NCBI RefSeq assembly: GCF_029892095.1
Contig: NZ_JARZAE010000004.1
Location: 6,138,001 to 6,202,000, forward strand
Source: Kitasatospora sp. MAP12-44
GTDB taxonomy: Bacteria; Actinomycetota; Actinomycetes; Streptomycetales; Streptomycetaceae
Length of the DNA: 64,000 nucleotides
Direction of reading: 5' to 3'
Shown: positions 7,805-16,824 of the stretch, piece by piece
How positions within the stretch are numbered: position 1 is the first letter of the stretch
Layout of the letters: the number at the start of each line of letters is the position of its first letter
Notes under the pieces: generated by a model
Databases searched by the model: none
Told to the model about the DNA's origin: nothing
Seen by the model: only the letters and a program-made list of their open reading frames with translations
Position numbers and translations under genes: made by a program

Positions 7805-9070
7805 TCAGAGCAGTGCGGCGGCCGGCTGCACCATGCCGCGGGCGGTCTTGGAGTCCACGTACTCGCCGATGGCGGTCATCACCCACTCACCCGAGAACTG
7901 CCGGACCAGCTTGCACATCACCACGCCGGTGTGCGGCTCGGCGTTGGTGAGGTCGAAGCGCACCAGCTCCTGGCCGCTGGTGGCGTCCAGCAGCCGGCAG
8001 TAGGCGTCCTTGACCTCGGTGAACTTCTGGCCGGAGAAGGAGTTGACCACGAAGACCAGCCCGCAGACCTCGGCCGGCAGGCCCTCCAGGTGCACGGTGA
8101 TCGACTCGTCGTCGCCGCTGCCGCCACCGGTCAGGTTGTCGCCGCTGTGCTGGATCGAGCCGTTGAAGACCTGCAGCTTCATGAACCAGGCGGTCTCCAG
8201 CCGTTCGCGCTGGGCGTCGAAGGCGATGCAGGAGGCGTCCAGGTCGACGTTGCGGCCGTGTCGGGCGGGCTCCCAGCCCAGGCCCATCCGGACCGAGGAG
8301 AGGAACGGGCGGCCGTTCTTGACCAGCGAGACCGAGCCGCCCTTGACCAGCGAGATCCGGCCCTTGTCGAGGGTGACCTTGGACGGCCCGCCTGTCGAGG
8401 GCGGCGCCGTCGGCCTCGCGGGCGGGGCGGGCGGTGTGTTCGGTGCGTTCGGGGCGGGCGGGCCGTTCGGTGCGGGCGGTGCGGGCGGCGTCGAGGGCCT
8501 CGGCGGGGCGAACGCGGGCCTCGGCGGGGCGGCGGCTGCGGCCGGGGGCGCCGCCGCGGCCGTCGGACGGTCGACCGAGACGCCGAAGTCGGTGGCCAGG
8601 CCCGCAAGACCGTTCGCGTAGCCCTGCCCGACCGCGCGGACCTTCCACTGCGCGCCGCGCCGGTAGACCTCGACCACCACCAGGGCGGTCTCCCGGCTCA
8701 GCTTGGGCGGCGTGAACGTGACCAGCACCTGGCCGCTGTCGGCGTCCCGGACGGTCGCGGTCGGCTCGCTGCCCGCGAAGATGGCACCGCGGGCGTCCAG
8801 GCTGGCCGTCACCACGACCTTGTCGATCTCCGCGGGGACCGCCCAGGTGTCCACGGTGATCGCGTCGGGGGAGCCGCCGGCGGCGGGGCGATGGGTCACG
8901 CCGGGGCCCTGCGGGGCGTTGAAGAAGACGAAGTCGGCGTCCGAGCGGACCCTGCCCGCGGTCGTGAGCAGCAGGGCCGAGACGTCCAGACGCTTGGGCG
9001 CTGCGACCTCAACGATCACCCGGGCGGCGGTGAGCGGGGCGTTGCCGCCCTGGGTCAGGGCCGTGGTCAC
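7805..9070 (-). CDS. TerD family protein with two TerD domains
   Basis: 421 residues. The N-terminal TerD-like domain (about 1-175) includes RSDADFVFFNAP and TWAVPAEIDKVVVTASLD. A Pro/Ala-rich linker (about 180-240) leads to a second TerD domain beginning VTLDKGRISLVKGGSVSLVK, with GDNLTGGGSGDDESITVHLE (the Ca-binding signature) and a VVNSFSGQKFTEVKDAYCRL motif. TerD proteins are Ca-binding and belong to tellurite-resistance/stress systems; in streptomycetes they affect development. It stands alone without other ter genes nearby. Confidence 0.92.
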   Translation of the reverse strand: MTTALTQGGNAPLTAARVIVEVAAPKRLDVSALLLTTAGRVRSDADFVFFNAPQGPGVTHRPAAGGSPDAITVDTWAVPAEIDKVVVTASLDARGAIFAGSEPTATVRDADSGQVLVTFTPPKLSRETALVVVEVYRRGAQWKVRAVGQGYANGLAGLATDFGVSVDRPTAAAAPPAAAAAPPRPAFAPPRPSTPPAPPAPNGPPAPNAPNTPPAPPARPTAPPSTGGPSKVTLDKGRISLVKGGSVSLVKNGRPFLSSVRMGLGWEPARHGRNVDLDASCIAFDAQRERLETAWFMKLQVFNGSIQHSGDNLTGGGSGDDESITVHLEGLPAEVCGLVFVVNSFSGQKFTEVKDAYCRLLDATSGQELVRFDLTNAEPHTGVVMCKLVRQFSGEWVMTAIGEYVDSKTARGMVQPAAALL

Positions 9071-9114
9071 GGTGTCCTCCTCAGCTGGGCGGCACAGATG
9101 TACGAGCTCACCTT

Positions 9115-9305
9115 AGACCGACCGGCAATTGGGGGGCGGCGTCGCGACGCCCGGACTCTCGCCTGGACGGCTTCTCCTCAGTCTCCCTCCTTGCCCGGCA
9201 ACGGGCAGGAGGGGCCCTCAGCTCCGCAGTGGCTCCCTCGTCGGCACCGCCCAGACTCGGCCCGGACCCCGCTCCTTCACCCACCCCCCAATTGCCGGGC
9301 GGTCT
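9115..9305. mobile_element. 191-bp MITE-like element with 22-bp inverted ends
   Basis: The left end at 9115-9136 (AGACCGACCGGCAATTGGGG plus GG) and the right end at 9284-9305 are inverted copies with 21 of 22 matches, including a perfect 15-bp core CCGGCAATTGGGGGG. No coding sequence lies between, but there is an internal hairpin at 9186-9212 (CCTCCTTGCCCG / CGGGCAGGAGG). Small size, terminal inverted repeats and no gene fit a miniature inverted-repeat transposable element between two minus-strand genes. No certain target-site duplication is visible (only TT on each side). The internal hairpin may also end transcription of the upstream gene. Confidence 0.5.
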
Positions 9306-9339
9306 TTGACCGACCAGCTGCGACGATGCCGACGAGGCG

Positions 9340-10485
9340 TCAGCCAACTTCCGCAGGTAGTGCGAAGGTTCCGTGGGAGGCGACCGCGCGGGGGTCGTCC
9401 AGGGCGAAGCCGGAGGCCGTCCAGCTGTCCGCGGCCGTCACCTCGGGGGTGGGGCTCGGTGCGGAGTCCTGCACGGAGAAGGTGTAGTCGCCGGGTTGGA
9501 CGTCATCGCCGGGCTGCGGGGTGAAGCGGTAGAGCACGGAGCCGTCGTCCTGCTGCTCCAGCGAGACCCGGGCGCCGGGCAGGGTGCTCCAGGCCATCGC
9601 CGAGGCGGCGCCGGCGTCGGTGGCGTCGAGTCGGATGTCGATCTCGAAGGCGGCCAGCGGCTCGGTCACGGTGAGGGTCAGGGTGCGCTGGAGGCCGATG
9701 CCGGCGCCGCCCCGGCCGCCGGCGGGGACGATGCTGCCGGCCGCGTTGGTGATCGCGTCGGGGGCGGGGGTCGGCGCGGGCGCGGGCGTGGGCGTCGTCG
9801 GCGGGGTGAGCGTCGGGTCGGGCGTGGGCGTGGGCGTCGGGGTGGGCGTCGGGGTGGGCGTGGGCGAGGTGATGGGCACCGGTGGGTGGGACGGCGCGGA
9901 CGCGAGCCCGGGCGGGAGCGGCCCGCTCGGCGTCGGGCTCGCGTGCGTCTCGTGCGGGGACGGCGAGGAGGAGGCCGATCCGGAGGCCGAGGGCGATCCA
10001 GAGGGCGACGGCGAGGTGCTCGTCGGTGCCTGCGTCGGCGCGGACGTCGCGGTGAGCGCGTCCGGCCCGGGCGGCGCCGTCGTCGGCCCGGTCGGCACCG
10101 AGTGCCCCGGGCCGGTGAACGCCCCTGGGCCGCGTCCGACCGACCCGGACGGCGCGGCCGGGTGCGCCGGTCCGCGGCCCGCCGCCGGGGAGGCGAGGGC
10201 GGCCGACGGGCTCGCGGCCAGCTCGGGCGCCAGCGGCGTGACGCGCGCGCTGGCCATCCGGGCGTCCGCCCCGACCCGCTGCTGCTCGTTGATCAGCACG
10301 GTGGTGGCGATGCTGATCCCGACCACGGTGGACATCGCCATTGCCGCGCCGGAGACCCTGAACACGGGCAGTCGGAACTGCCCGCCGAGCGGCTTGGGCC
10401 GCCCGTGCCTGCCATGCGCGACGACCCGCTCCGGCTGATCGGTCGCACGGTGCGCCACCACAGGGGCGCCCTCCCGGTGAGCCAC
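9340..10485 (-). CDS. membrane-anchored protein with Pro/Thr-rich stalk
   Basis: 381 residues from GTG 10485, preceded by GAAGGGAG at a good spacing. A basic N-terminal cytoplasmic segment (about 60 residues) is followed by one hydrophobic helix (AMSTVVGISIATTVLI), then about 200 residues of Ser/Pro/Thr/Ala repeats including a PTPTPT run, and a C-terminal domain of about 110 residues (LQRTLTLTVTEPLAAFEI ... DYTFSVQDSA) that looks like a beta-sandwich. It is probably a wall-spanning surface protein. I do not recognise the C-terminal domain with certainty. Confidence 0.75.
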   Translation of the reverse strand: MAHREGAPVVAHRATDQPERVVAHGRHGRPKPLGGQFRLPVFRVSGAAMAMSTVVGISIATTVLINEQQRVGADARMASARVTPLAPELAASPSAALASPAAGRGPAHPAAPSGSVGRGPGAFTGPGHSVPTGPTTAPPGPDALTATSAPTQAPTSTSPSPSGSPSASGSASSSPSPHETHASPTPSGPLPPGLASAPSHPPVPITSPTPTPTPTPTPTPTPDPTLTPPTTPTPAPAPTPAPDAITNAAGSIVPAGGRGGAGIGLQRTLTLTVTEPLAAFEIDIRLDATDAGAASAMAWSTLPGARVSLEQQDDGSVLYRFTPQPGDDVQPGDYTFSVQDSAPSPTPEVTAADSWTASGFALDDPRAVASHGTFALPAEVG

Positions 10486-10830
10486 CGGACTCCCTTCCTG
10501 CTTGAGAGCCTGGGGCTCTGCCTGCCGCACCTGCCGCACCTGCCGCTGGTCGCATCGGCGCCCCCGCGCACCCACCCATGTCGGCAAGAGCACGAGACTA
10601 CCAGCGGCATGCCGCGAAGTGCCCGCCGCATCGGCAGCGGATCAATGCAGATCAATAACGCCGACCACCTGCCGCCGCAGTCGAGTTGACGTACCGTCGG
10701 ATTCGCTGGGACGGACGGGGGTGCGGCCGGGCAGGTGACGGCGGCGCATTGCAACCCTGTGCAACCTTTGCGGGCCGGGCGGGCGGCGGAGCAGGCTGGC
10801 CCGGTCCCGCCTCCCCCCGGAGAATCTGCC
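10486..10830. promoter_or_regulatory. 345-bp divergent intergenic region
   Basis: It lies between the membrane-anchored protein gene (minus) and the SsgA-like gene (plus) and must hold both promoters. The only structure noted is a direct repeat GATCAAT at 10640-10646 and 10650-10656, spaced 10 bp apart (one helical turn), a possible regulator site. No gene or RNA is evident. Confidence 0.35.
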
Positions 10831-11331
10831 ATGCCGCGCGATCCACTGTCCGCCAGTCCCCATGCCCCGCAGCCGGCCCGCTCCGGCCTGCCCGCTCTGC
10901 CGCACCTGCGCCAGGCCCTCCCGGTGGAGGACGTCCTGACCCTGCGTATCGCCCTCGGGAGCGACCGGGTCGGCACCGTGCCCACCCGCTTCCGCTACGA
11001 GCCGCGGCGGCCCTACGAGGTCCTGGTCACCTTCCACCTCGGCCGCCCGGACGAGGTGGACTGGGTCTTCTCCCGGGACCTGCTCCGCGACGGCCTGCGC
11101 GGCCTGACCGGCCACGGCGACGTCCGGCTCTGGCCCGCGCACTGCCCCTGCCATGGCGCGACCCTGCACCTGGCGCTGGAATCCCCGTACGGCAGCGCCC
11201 TGTTGGAGGCGTCCGCGCCGAGGATCCGGCAGTGGCTGGAGCGCACCTACGCCGAGGTCCCGGAGGGCACCGAGCCGGACTGCGGGCCCACCGACGCCCA
11301 GTTGTCGCAGTTCCTCTTCGGCGACCGCTGA
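10831..11331 (+). CDS. SsgA family sporulation/cell-division regulator-like protein
   Basis: 166 residues from ATG 10831, preceded by CCGGAG 8-9 nt upstream. The core matches SsgA-like proteins (SALPs): PTRFRYEPRRPYEVLVTFHL, VDWVFSRDLLRDGLRG, GDVRLWPA, ESPYGSALLEAS and the C-terminal FLERT-like RQWLERTYAEVPEGTE. SALPs are found only in morphologically complex actinomycetes and recruit or position FtsZ and peptidoglycan machinery during sporulation. The N-terminal extension (about 40 residues rich in Pro/Ala) and the CPCH insert are unusual, so it is a divergent member. Confidence 0.88.
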   Translation: MPRDPLSASPHAPQPARSGLPALPHLRQALPVEDVLTLRIALGSDRVGTVPTRFRYEPRRPYEVLVTFHLGRPDEVDWVFSRDLLRDGLRGLTGHGDVRLWPAHCPCHGATLHLALESPYGSALLEASAPRIRQWLERTYAEVPEGTEPDCGPTDAQLSQFLFGDR

Positions 11332-11353
11332 TTCGGCGACCACTGAGATTGTG

Positions 11354-11403
11354 AGAACGCCGCAGGCCGCCGGGACGGTTGTCCTGGCGGCCTGCGGCGT
11401 TCT
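11354..11403. terminator. strong bidirectional hairpin terminator
   Basis: A 22-bp stem with one wobble pair: GAACGCCGCAGGCCGCCGGG and complement, loop GGTT, between 11355 and 11402. It lies between the convergent SsgA-like gene (ends 11331) and the secreted phosphoesterase gene (ends 11426) and can serve both. Confidence 0.88.
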
Positions 11404-11425
11404 GTGGCGTTCTGTGCGGAGGCGG

Positions 11426-13222
11426 TCAGCTCACGGTGAGGGTGAGCGGGCCGGCCAGCGCGGTGTAGCCGTCGTTGTACAGGTACCAGACCGCGTAACT
11501 GCCGGGGCCGGAGAGGCTGCTGGTGTTGAAGGTCAGGCTGCCGCTGCTGTTGGGGGCGTACTGCCAGGTCAGCGAGGACTGCTGGCCGGGCGTCACGCCC
11601 ACCGGGTAGATGCCGATCCAGTTGGTCGAGCTGGTGGTCGCGGCCGGCGTCGCGTACTGGAAGGTGACGCTGGAGCCGTTGCTGACACTCGGCGTTGCGG
11701 TGGTCAGCGTGGTGGTCGGCGCGGGGGCCGAGCTCGGCTTGAAGGCGTCGTTGAGCGGCGTGGCGTAGGTGTCGTTGGCGGTGATGCCGGGCAGGCCGAG
11801 CGCCGCCTCGATGGTGCGGGCGGTGCTGTAGTGGTCGTAGCGGCTGGTGCTGCTGGTGCCCGCCGGGACGGTGCCCTGCGAGCCGACGACGACGGTGGCG
11901 ATGTGGTTGTCCGCCTCGCCGCTGTCCTCGTCCCAGGTGAGCAGGATCAGCGACTTCTGGGTGGTCCAGGCCGGGGACTGCATGATCGGCGCCAGGGTCT
12001 GCTGCAGCCAGGTGTCCTGGGTCTTCAGGCTGGTGGCGTTTCCGTTGCCGGAGGCCTCGCCGTCGTAGTAGTCGTCGGCCGCGATCCAGGAGAAGTTCGG
12101 CGTGGTGGCCGCGCTCTTCAGGTCGGTGGTCAGCTGGGTGGTGTCGAAGAGGTGCGCCGCGCAGCGGGTCGGATTGCCGCTGATGTCGGTGTAGTTGATG
12201 AAGGGCGCGTCGTCCGGCTCGTACTTGGCGTCGTACTGGGTGGTGGTGTTGCAGGGCGTGCCCATGCCCTGCTCGTACGCCTTCCAGGTCTTGCCGGCCG
12301 CCTCCACCGTGTCGCCCAGGTTGGTGGCCGGGTTCTTGATGTTGGGCCAGTAGATCGCGCCGGTGGTGTACGTGTCACCGCCCGCGACGGCCAGGTAGTT
12401 CTCGTCGCTGGGGTGGTAGACGCCGTGCTGGTTGGTCATGTTGGCGCCCTGCGCCATCAGGCTGTGGATGTACGGGGTGTCGGCCGGGTCGCCCATCACC
12501 TCGCTGTAGTCGGTGTTCTCCATCATGACCGTGAAGACGTGGTCGTAGCCGGGCACCTGGGAGACCGGCGGGGCGAGGACGGCCGCCGTGACCGGGGTGT
12601 TCAGGGTGAGCGAGAGGTTGTCCAGGTAGCCGGACTCGCCCGAGCTGTTCAGGAACTGCGCCTCGACCTGGATCGAGCGGGTGCCCGCCGGCACGGCGCC
12701 GGTGGCGCTGCGGGCCAGCATCGAGGTGGTGTTGGAGCGGTCGGCGGCCGAGACGGTGGGCAGGTTCGCCGTGGAGCCGAGCTGCTGGCCGGTGGCGCCC
12801 TTGAACTGCAGCGAGACCTGCACGTAGCCCGCGTAGGTGGTCCAGCCGCCGAGCAGGCCGGACAGGTTGTAGCTGACGCCGCCACCGTCGATGGCGGTGG
12901 CCGCGGAGGAGACGTCGACGCTCTGCTGCATCGCGCCGTCGCCCTGGTTGCCGGGGCCGAAGAAGGCCTTGCCGGCGTCGGTGCCGCTCGGCAGGCCGAA
13001 GCTGCCGACCGAGTAGCAGTCGACGGCCGGGCTGCCGGAGAGCACCGACCAGCCGGGCATGGTGGTCGCCGCGGTCCAGTCGGTGGTGCAGTAACCGGCC
13101 TCGGCGTTGCCGTTGACGATCAGATTGCCGCTGGTGGTGGCCGCGTGTGCGGGCGCGGCGACCACGAGCAGGGCACCCATCATCGCGAAAACGCCGCCAA
13201 GCGCTCGTCTAACGTGACTCAT
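11426..13222 (-). CDS. secreted phosphoesterase (acid phosphatase / phospholipase C superfamily)
   Basis: 598 residues from ATG 13222. A signal peptide (hydrophobic GGVFAMMGALLVVAAPAHA) is followed by a beta-rich domain (VNGNAEAGYC ... about 30-200), then the alkaline-phosphatase-like catalytic domain with HVFTVMMENTDYSEVMGD, NYLAVAGGDT, FSWIAADDYYDGEAS, LLTWDEDSGEADNHI and SRYDHYSTARTIEAALGL, which carry metal ligands in this family. A ~95-residue Ig-like C-terminal domain (WIGIYPVG ... SYAVWYLYNDGY) resembles the N-terminus of the protein at 44.1-45.6 kb. It probably releases phosphate from extracellular esters or lipids. Confidence 0.87.
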   Translation of the reverse strand: MSHVRRALGGVFAMMGALLVVAAPAHAATTSGNLIVNGNAEAGYCTTDWTAATTMPGWSVLSGSPAVDCYSVGSFGLPSGTDAGKAFFGPGNQGDGAMQQSVDVSSAATAIDGGGVSYNLSGLLGGWTTYAGYVQVSLQFKGATGQQLGSTANLPTVSAADRSNTTSMLARSATGAVPAGTRSIQVEAQFLNSSGESGYLDNLSLTLNTPVTAAVLAPPVSQVPGYDHVFTVMMENTDYSEVMGDPADTPYIHSLMAQGANMTNQHGVYHPSDENYLAVAGGDTYTTGAIYWPNIKNPATNLGDTVEAAGKTWKAYEQGMGTPCNTTTQYDAKYEPDDAPFINYTDISGNPTRCAAHLFDTTQLTTDLKSAATTPNFSWIAADDYYDGEASGNGNATSLKTQDTWLQQTLAPIMQSPAWTTQKSLILLTWDEDSGEADNHIATVVVGSQGTVPAGTSSTSRYDHYSTARTIEAALGLPGITANDTYATPLNDAFKPSSAPAPTTTLTTATPSVSNGSSVTFQYATPAATTSSTNWIGIYPVGVTPGQQSSLTWQYAPNSSGSLTFNTSSLSGPGSYAVWYLYNDGYTALAGPLTLTVS

Positions 13223-13339
13223 TATCCGGTCCACCCATCCGTTTGATCCGAAGCACCGTCGTGCACTGGTCAATTGGAGCGTCTGCGGCTGTCCGGCCCG
13301 GGAACACCGGGCCAACGCGTTATGGACGTGACCGGCGGA

Positions 13340-14659
13340 TCATGCGGTCACCGCGTCGTCCTGCTGTCTGCGCGGGCCCGGGACGTGCCGGTCGGGGTCG
13401 TCCACCGGCGTTCCGGTGCCCATCTCGCGGCAGCCGGGCAGCAGAACCGATCCTCCGTCCAACAGGGCCCGCAGCCGGCGGACCCCGGGCGCGGAGGAGG
13501 ACGGCAGCAGTTGGTACGGGTCGGCCGGGCCGACCACCTCGACCTGCACGGAGGCGGCGAAGCGGTAGGGCCGGTGCTCCAGCAGCCCGCCCAGGTAGCG
13601 CCGTAGCCGGGAGAGTTCGGCGCGCACCGTGACCGTCCGGCTGGGCTCGCCGAACAGGCCGTCCGCCAGCTCGGCGGCGGTCTGCCCGGGCCGGTCGGTG
13701 CGGCTGAGGTCGAGCACCAGCCGGGCGCCCTCGGCCTGCTCGGAGACGGCGTGGGCCGAGCCGTTCAGCGGGCGAACCAGCCAGCCGTCGGCGAGCGGTT
13801 CGACGGCGCACTCGCCCAGCGAGGGCAGCCAGTGCACCGAGGCGGAGCCCCAGCCGTCGGTGGGCAGACGAAGCCGGGTGACCGGCGGCAGGCCCGCGGT
13901 GGCGGCCGTCCAGCCGTCCCGGTCCACCACCAGCGCCGGGCCCAGGGACTGCGCGAGCACCGGGGCCGCGACGGTGCGCAGCCGGTGCAGCGACTCCAAC
14001 TGGGCGGCCCGCAGCTCGGTCTCGGCCAGCCGGGCGGCGGTGACGGCCAGCGCGAGCAGCTGCGGGTGGACGCCGCGGGCCGGGCCGCTGAGGTCCACCA
14101 CGCCGGCCACCCGGCCGGTGCGCGGGTCGCGGACCGGGGCGGAGACGCAGGTCCAGGAGTGCTGGTTGCGCAGGTAGTGCTCGGCGGAGTGCACCCGCAG
14201 CGGGCGGCCGGTGCGCAGCGCGGTGCCGATGCCGTTGGTACCTACCGACTCCTCGCCCCAGCGCCCGCCGGTCATGAAGCCGATCAGGTCGGCGCTGCGG
14301 CGCAGTTGGCGCGGGCCCTCGTGCCAGAGCACGTCGCCCTGCGAGTCGGCGACGGCGAGGATCAGCGGCAGGTCGGTGGTCGGGTCGAGCAGGGTGCTGC
14401 GCAGGGCCGGCAGCACGGCGTCCAGTCCGCTGGAGCGGCGGCGGTGCTCGACCTCGGCGGTGCTCAGATGCTCGGGGGTACGGCCGTGTTCGGGGTCGAG
14501 ACCGAGCCGGCGCACCCGCTCCCAGGAGTCGCCGATCTCGGGGCGCGGCGCCTGGCGGGGGATGTTCCCGGTGACGACGTCCTCATGCGCCTTGGCCAGC
14601 TGGGCGGTCGCCTCGCGGGAGACCTCGCCGGTCCGGCCCAGGTGTGCGGAGTCCCGCAT
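13340..14659 (-). CDS. GAF-domain transcriptional regulator (AcoR-like, without AAA domain)
   Basis: 439 residues. The N-terminus EIGDSWERVRRLGLDPEHGR is typical of actinomycete AcoR-like regulators. A GAF sensor follows (LPLILAVADSQGDVLWHEGP ... WGEESVGTNGIGTALRTGRP ... SWTCVSAPVRDPRTGRVAG, about residues 95-205). The C-terminal third contains AELADGLFGEPSRTVTVRAE, which resembles the non-canonical helix-turn-helix seen in these regulators. There is no sigma-54 ATPase domain. They usually control oxidation or carbon-utilisation genes; the target here is unclear. Confidence 0.82.
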   Translation of the reverse strand: MRDSAHLGRTGEVSREATAQLAKAHEDVVTGNIPRQAPRPEIGDSWERVRRLGLDPEHGRTPEHLSTAEVEHRRRSSGLDAVLPALRSTLLDPTTDLPLILAVADSQGDVLWHEGPRQLRRSADLIGFMTGGRWGEESVGTNGIGTALRTGRPLRVHSAEHYLRNQHSWTCVSAPVRDPRTGRVAGVVDLSGPARGVHPQLLALAVTAARLAETELRAAQLESLHRLRTVAAPVLAQSLGPALVVDRDGWTAATAGLPPVTRLRLPTDGWGSASVHWLPSLGECAVEPLADGWLVRPLNGSAHAVSEQAEGARLVLDLSRTDRPGQTAAELADGLFGEPSRTVTVRAELSRLRRYLGGLLEHRPYRFAASVQVEVVGPADPYQLLPSSSAPGVRRLRALLDGGSVLLPGCREMGTGTPVDDPDRHVPGPRRQQDDAVTA

Positions 14660-14796
14660 CGTGTGCTCCCCTCACCGCAGTCCGGTCCCGCTCGGCCGCG
14701 ACAAGGCCGCGCGGCCCTGTCGCCCACAGCGTACGGGTGCTCGTGAGCGGCCGGGCGGGCGATCCTTGCACGGGCGCGGGCCGAAGCGCGCCGGTT

Positions 14797-15783
14797 CTAC
14801 CGCACCAGTTTCTGACGGTCCGTCGGAAGATCTCGCGCCGCGGGGCGGCCTGCGCCGCCCAGTTGGTCCGCGCGGGGCGGCTCGGCTCCGGCGACGGCGC
14901 AGGTCAGGGCCGCTGCTTCGGCTGCGAACCGGCAGGCCTCGGCGACGTGTTCGAGGGTCAGGCCGGCCAGTCGGCCGCCCAGCAGGCCGTGCCTGTCCAG
15001 GCAGTGCAGCAGGGCGCCGGTGAACGCGTCGCCGGCGCCCACGGTGTCGACGACATGTGTACGAACGGCTGGCACGTGCAGCCGGACGCCGTCCAGCGAG
15101 GCCAGCGCGCCGTGCTCGCCGAGGGTCAGCACGACGAGCGGGACGCCCAGTGCGTGCCACTCGTCACAGGCCTGCTCGGCGGTGACACCCGGACGGAGCA
15201 GGGCGAGATCGTCGGCTGACAGGCGCAGGATGTCGGCGAGGGCGCACCAGCGGGCGATGCGCTCCCGGTAGCGCTCGGGGGCGACCAGCAGCGGGCGGAC
15301 GTTGGGGTCGATCGAGATGGTGGCGTGCGCGCGGGCACGGACCAGGAAGTTCTCCACCACCCGGCCGCCGGGGGCACGCACCAGCGCGAGCGAGCCGGTG
15401 TGCACGGCGCTCGTGCCGGTGAGATCGACCGCCGCGAGCTCGGCCGGCTGCCACTGCCAGTCCGCGGTGCCCTCGGCGTGGAAGGAGTAGCCGGCCTGCC
15501 CGTTCGCATCCAGCGCGGCGATCGCCAGGGTGGACGACTCGGCGGCGGCCACGCAGTCGCCGAGGTCGACACCGGCGGCGGTCAGCCGCTCGCGGAACAG
15601 CGCGCCGAACGGGTCGGCGGAGAGCCGGGCGAGCAGCCGGGTGGGGGTGCCGAGCCGGGCCAGCGCGGTGGCGGTGTTGGCCGGGCCGCCGCCGGGCAGC
15701 ACCCGCAGGCCGAGTTCGCCCGCGGCGACGCTGGGTTGCACGAAGGCGTCGGCGACGCACTCGCCGAGCACGGTGATGCTCAA
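14797..15783 (-). CDS. PfkB family carbohydrate kinase (fructokinase-like)
   Basis: 328 residues. The N-terminal ITVLGECVADAF and LRVLPGGGPANTATALARLG contain the first PfkB signature. The anion-hole/catalytic signature THVVDTVGAGDAFTGALLHC near residue 240 holds the catalytic Asp. ISIDPNVRPLL and VVLTLGEHGALA also fit ribokinase-fold sugar kinases. The likely reaction is ATP-dependent phosphorylation of fructose or a related sugar. It is 21 bp from the M56 gene on the same strand, but probably transcribed separately from the GAF regulator. Confidence 0.9.
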   Translation of the reverse strand: MSITVLGECVADAFVQPSVAAGELGLRVLPGGGPANTATALARLGTPTRLLARLSADPFGALFRERLTAAGVDLGDCVAAAESSTLAIAALDANGQAGYSFHAEGTADWQWQPAELAAVDLTGTSAVHTGSLALVRAPGGRVVENFLVRARAHATISIDPNVRPLLVAPERYRERIARWCALADILRLSADDLALLRPGVTAEQACDEWHALGVPLVVLTLGEHGALASLDGVRLHVPAVRTHVVDTVGAGDAFTGALLHCLDRHGLLGGRLAGLTLEHVAEACRFAAEAAALTCAVAGAEPPRADQLGGAGRPAARDLPTDRQKLVR

Positions 15784-15804
15784 CTGTCCCCCTGGGTAAC
15801 TGGG

Positions 15805-16824
15805 TCAGCGCTGCGGGGTGGAGGCCTGGGCGGTCTCCACCGCGCGGTGCAGGTCGGTGGTGGCGTCCAAGGTAGCGGTCGCGCTGACCGCCAGGCAGGC
15901 CACCAGTGCCAGTGCGGCCGCCGAGCGGCGCCGGGCGCCGGTGCGCGGGTGCGGGGAGAGCAGCGCGGCGACCCGGCGGGGGACCGGCCCGGCCGCCGCC
16001 GCCGGGGCCAGGAACGGCCGGGCCGGGCGCGGCGTACGGGCGGCGGCCAGCGCGGCCCGGCCGACCGCGCGGGCGGTCACCGCCCGGTCGCCGACCGCGC
16101 GGGCGGCGCACTCGTCGGCCCAGCGCTCCAGGTGGAAGCCGAGCGGCGTGCTCAGCTGGCGCAGCGCCGGGTGGATCACCGCGGCGTAGGCGGCGGCGGC
16201 CAGGAAGAGGTGGTGGCGGCAGGCCAGGTGGGCCCGTTCGTGGGCGAGCAGCGCGGCCCGTTCGGGTGCGGGCAGGGCGCGCAGCATGCCGGCGGTGACC
16301 ACGATCCGGCCCGGGCGGCCGGGCAGCGCGTAGGCGTCGGCGCGGTCGTCGTCCAGGACGGCGAGCGGGTGCTCGGGCCGTACGAGGGACGCGAGGGACG
16401 CGAGGGAGGTGAGGGAGGTGAGAGAGGTGAGGGAGGTGAGGGACCAGGGGCGGCGGGTGGCGCCGCCGTCGACCGCCGCGCGGGCCCGGCGCAGGTCGGT
16501 GTAGTGCAGCTGCGCGGTGCGCAGCGCCAGCCCGCAGGCTACCAGCAGCGCGCCGGCGGCCGGTCCGGCCATCAGGACGGCGCTCGGCGAGGCGTGGCTG
16601 AGCCAGGGCAGCGAGAGGTGGCCGAGCGCGGCCACCAGCGGGATCCGCAGCAGGCCGGCCACCGCGAGCAGGCCCAGCGAGACGGTGCTGGCCGCGGCCA
16701 GCCCGACCATCGTCGCGGTGAGCATCCAGGCGGCGGCGCGCGGGCGCAGCGCGTCGGCCAGTCGGCGGGCGACGGGGGCGGCGAGGAAGGGGACCAGGAA
16801 GGGCGCCCAGACGGCGATGTTCAC
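15805..16824 (-). CDS. M56 family (BlaR1-like) membrane metallopeptidase
   Basis: 339 residues with several hydrophobic helices. The zinc motif LLAHERAHLACRHH (HExxH variant HERAH) lies near residue 190. M56 proteins paired with BlaI/MecI repressors sense cell-wall stress and trigger cleavage of the repressor. There is no penicillin-binding sensor domain, so the signal is not necessarily a beta-lactam. Its ATG overlaps the blaI-like stop (ATGA, 16821-16824). A run of Thr/Ser/Leu triplets (16384-16443) interrupts the sequence before the zinc motif. Confidence 0.9.
   Translation of the reverse strand: MNIAVWAPFLVPFLAAPVARRLADALRPRAAAWMLTATMVGLAAASTVSLGLLAVAGLLRIPLVAALGHLSLPWLSHASPSAVLMAGPAAGALLVACGLALRTAQLHYTDLRRARAAVDGGATRRPWSLTSLTSLTSLTSLASLASLVRPEHPLAVLDDDRADAYALPGRPGRIVVTAGMLRALPAPERAALLAHERAHLACRHHLFLAAAAYAAVIHPALRQLSTPLGFHLERWADECAARAVGDRAVTARAVGRAALAAARTPRPARPFLAPAAAAGPVPRRVAALLSPHPRTGARRRSAAALALVACLAVSATATLDATTDLHRAVETAQASTPQR
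16384..16443. repeat. 9-bp tandem repeat inside the M56 gene
   Basis: About 6.7 copies of GAGGGAGGT or close variants (GAGGGACGC, GAGAGAGGT). On the coding strand they give repeated Ser-Leu-Thr/Ala triplets. Because the unit is a multiple of three, copy changes keep the frame, so this stretch may vary in length between strains. Confidence 0.85.

Noticed and set aside
10735..10830. A longer SsgA-like protein starting at 10735
   Set aside because: The added 32 residues have no family similarity and lack a ribosome site, whereas ATG 10831 has GGAG at a suitable distance.
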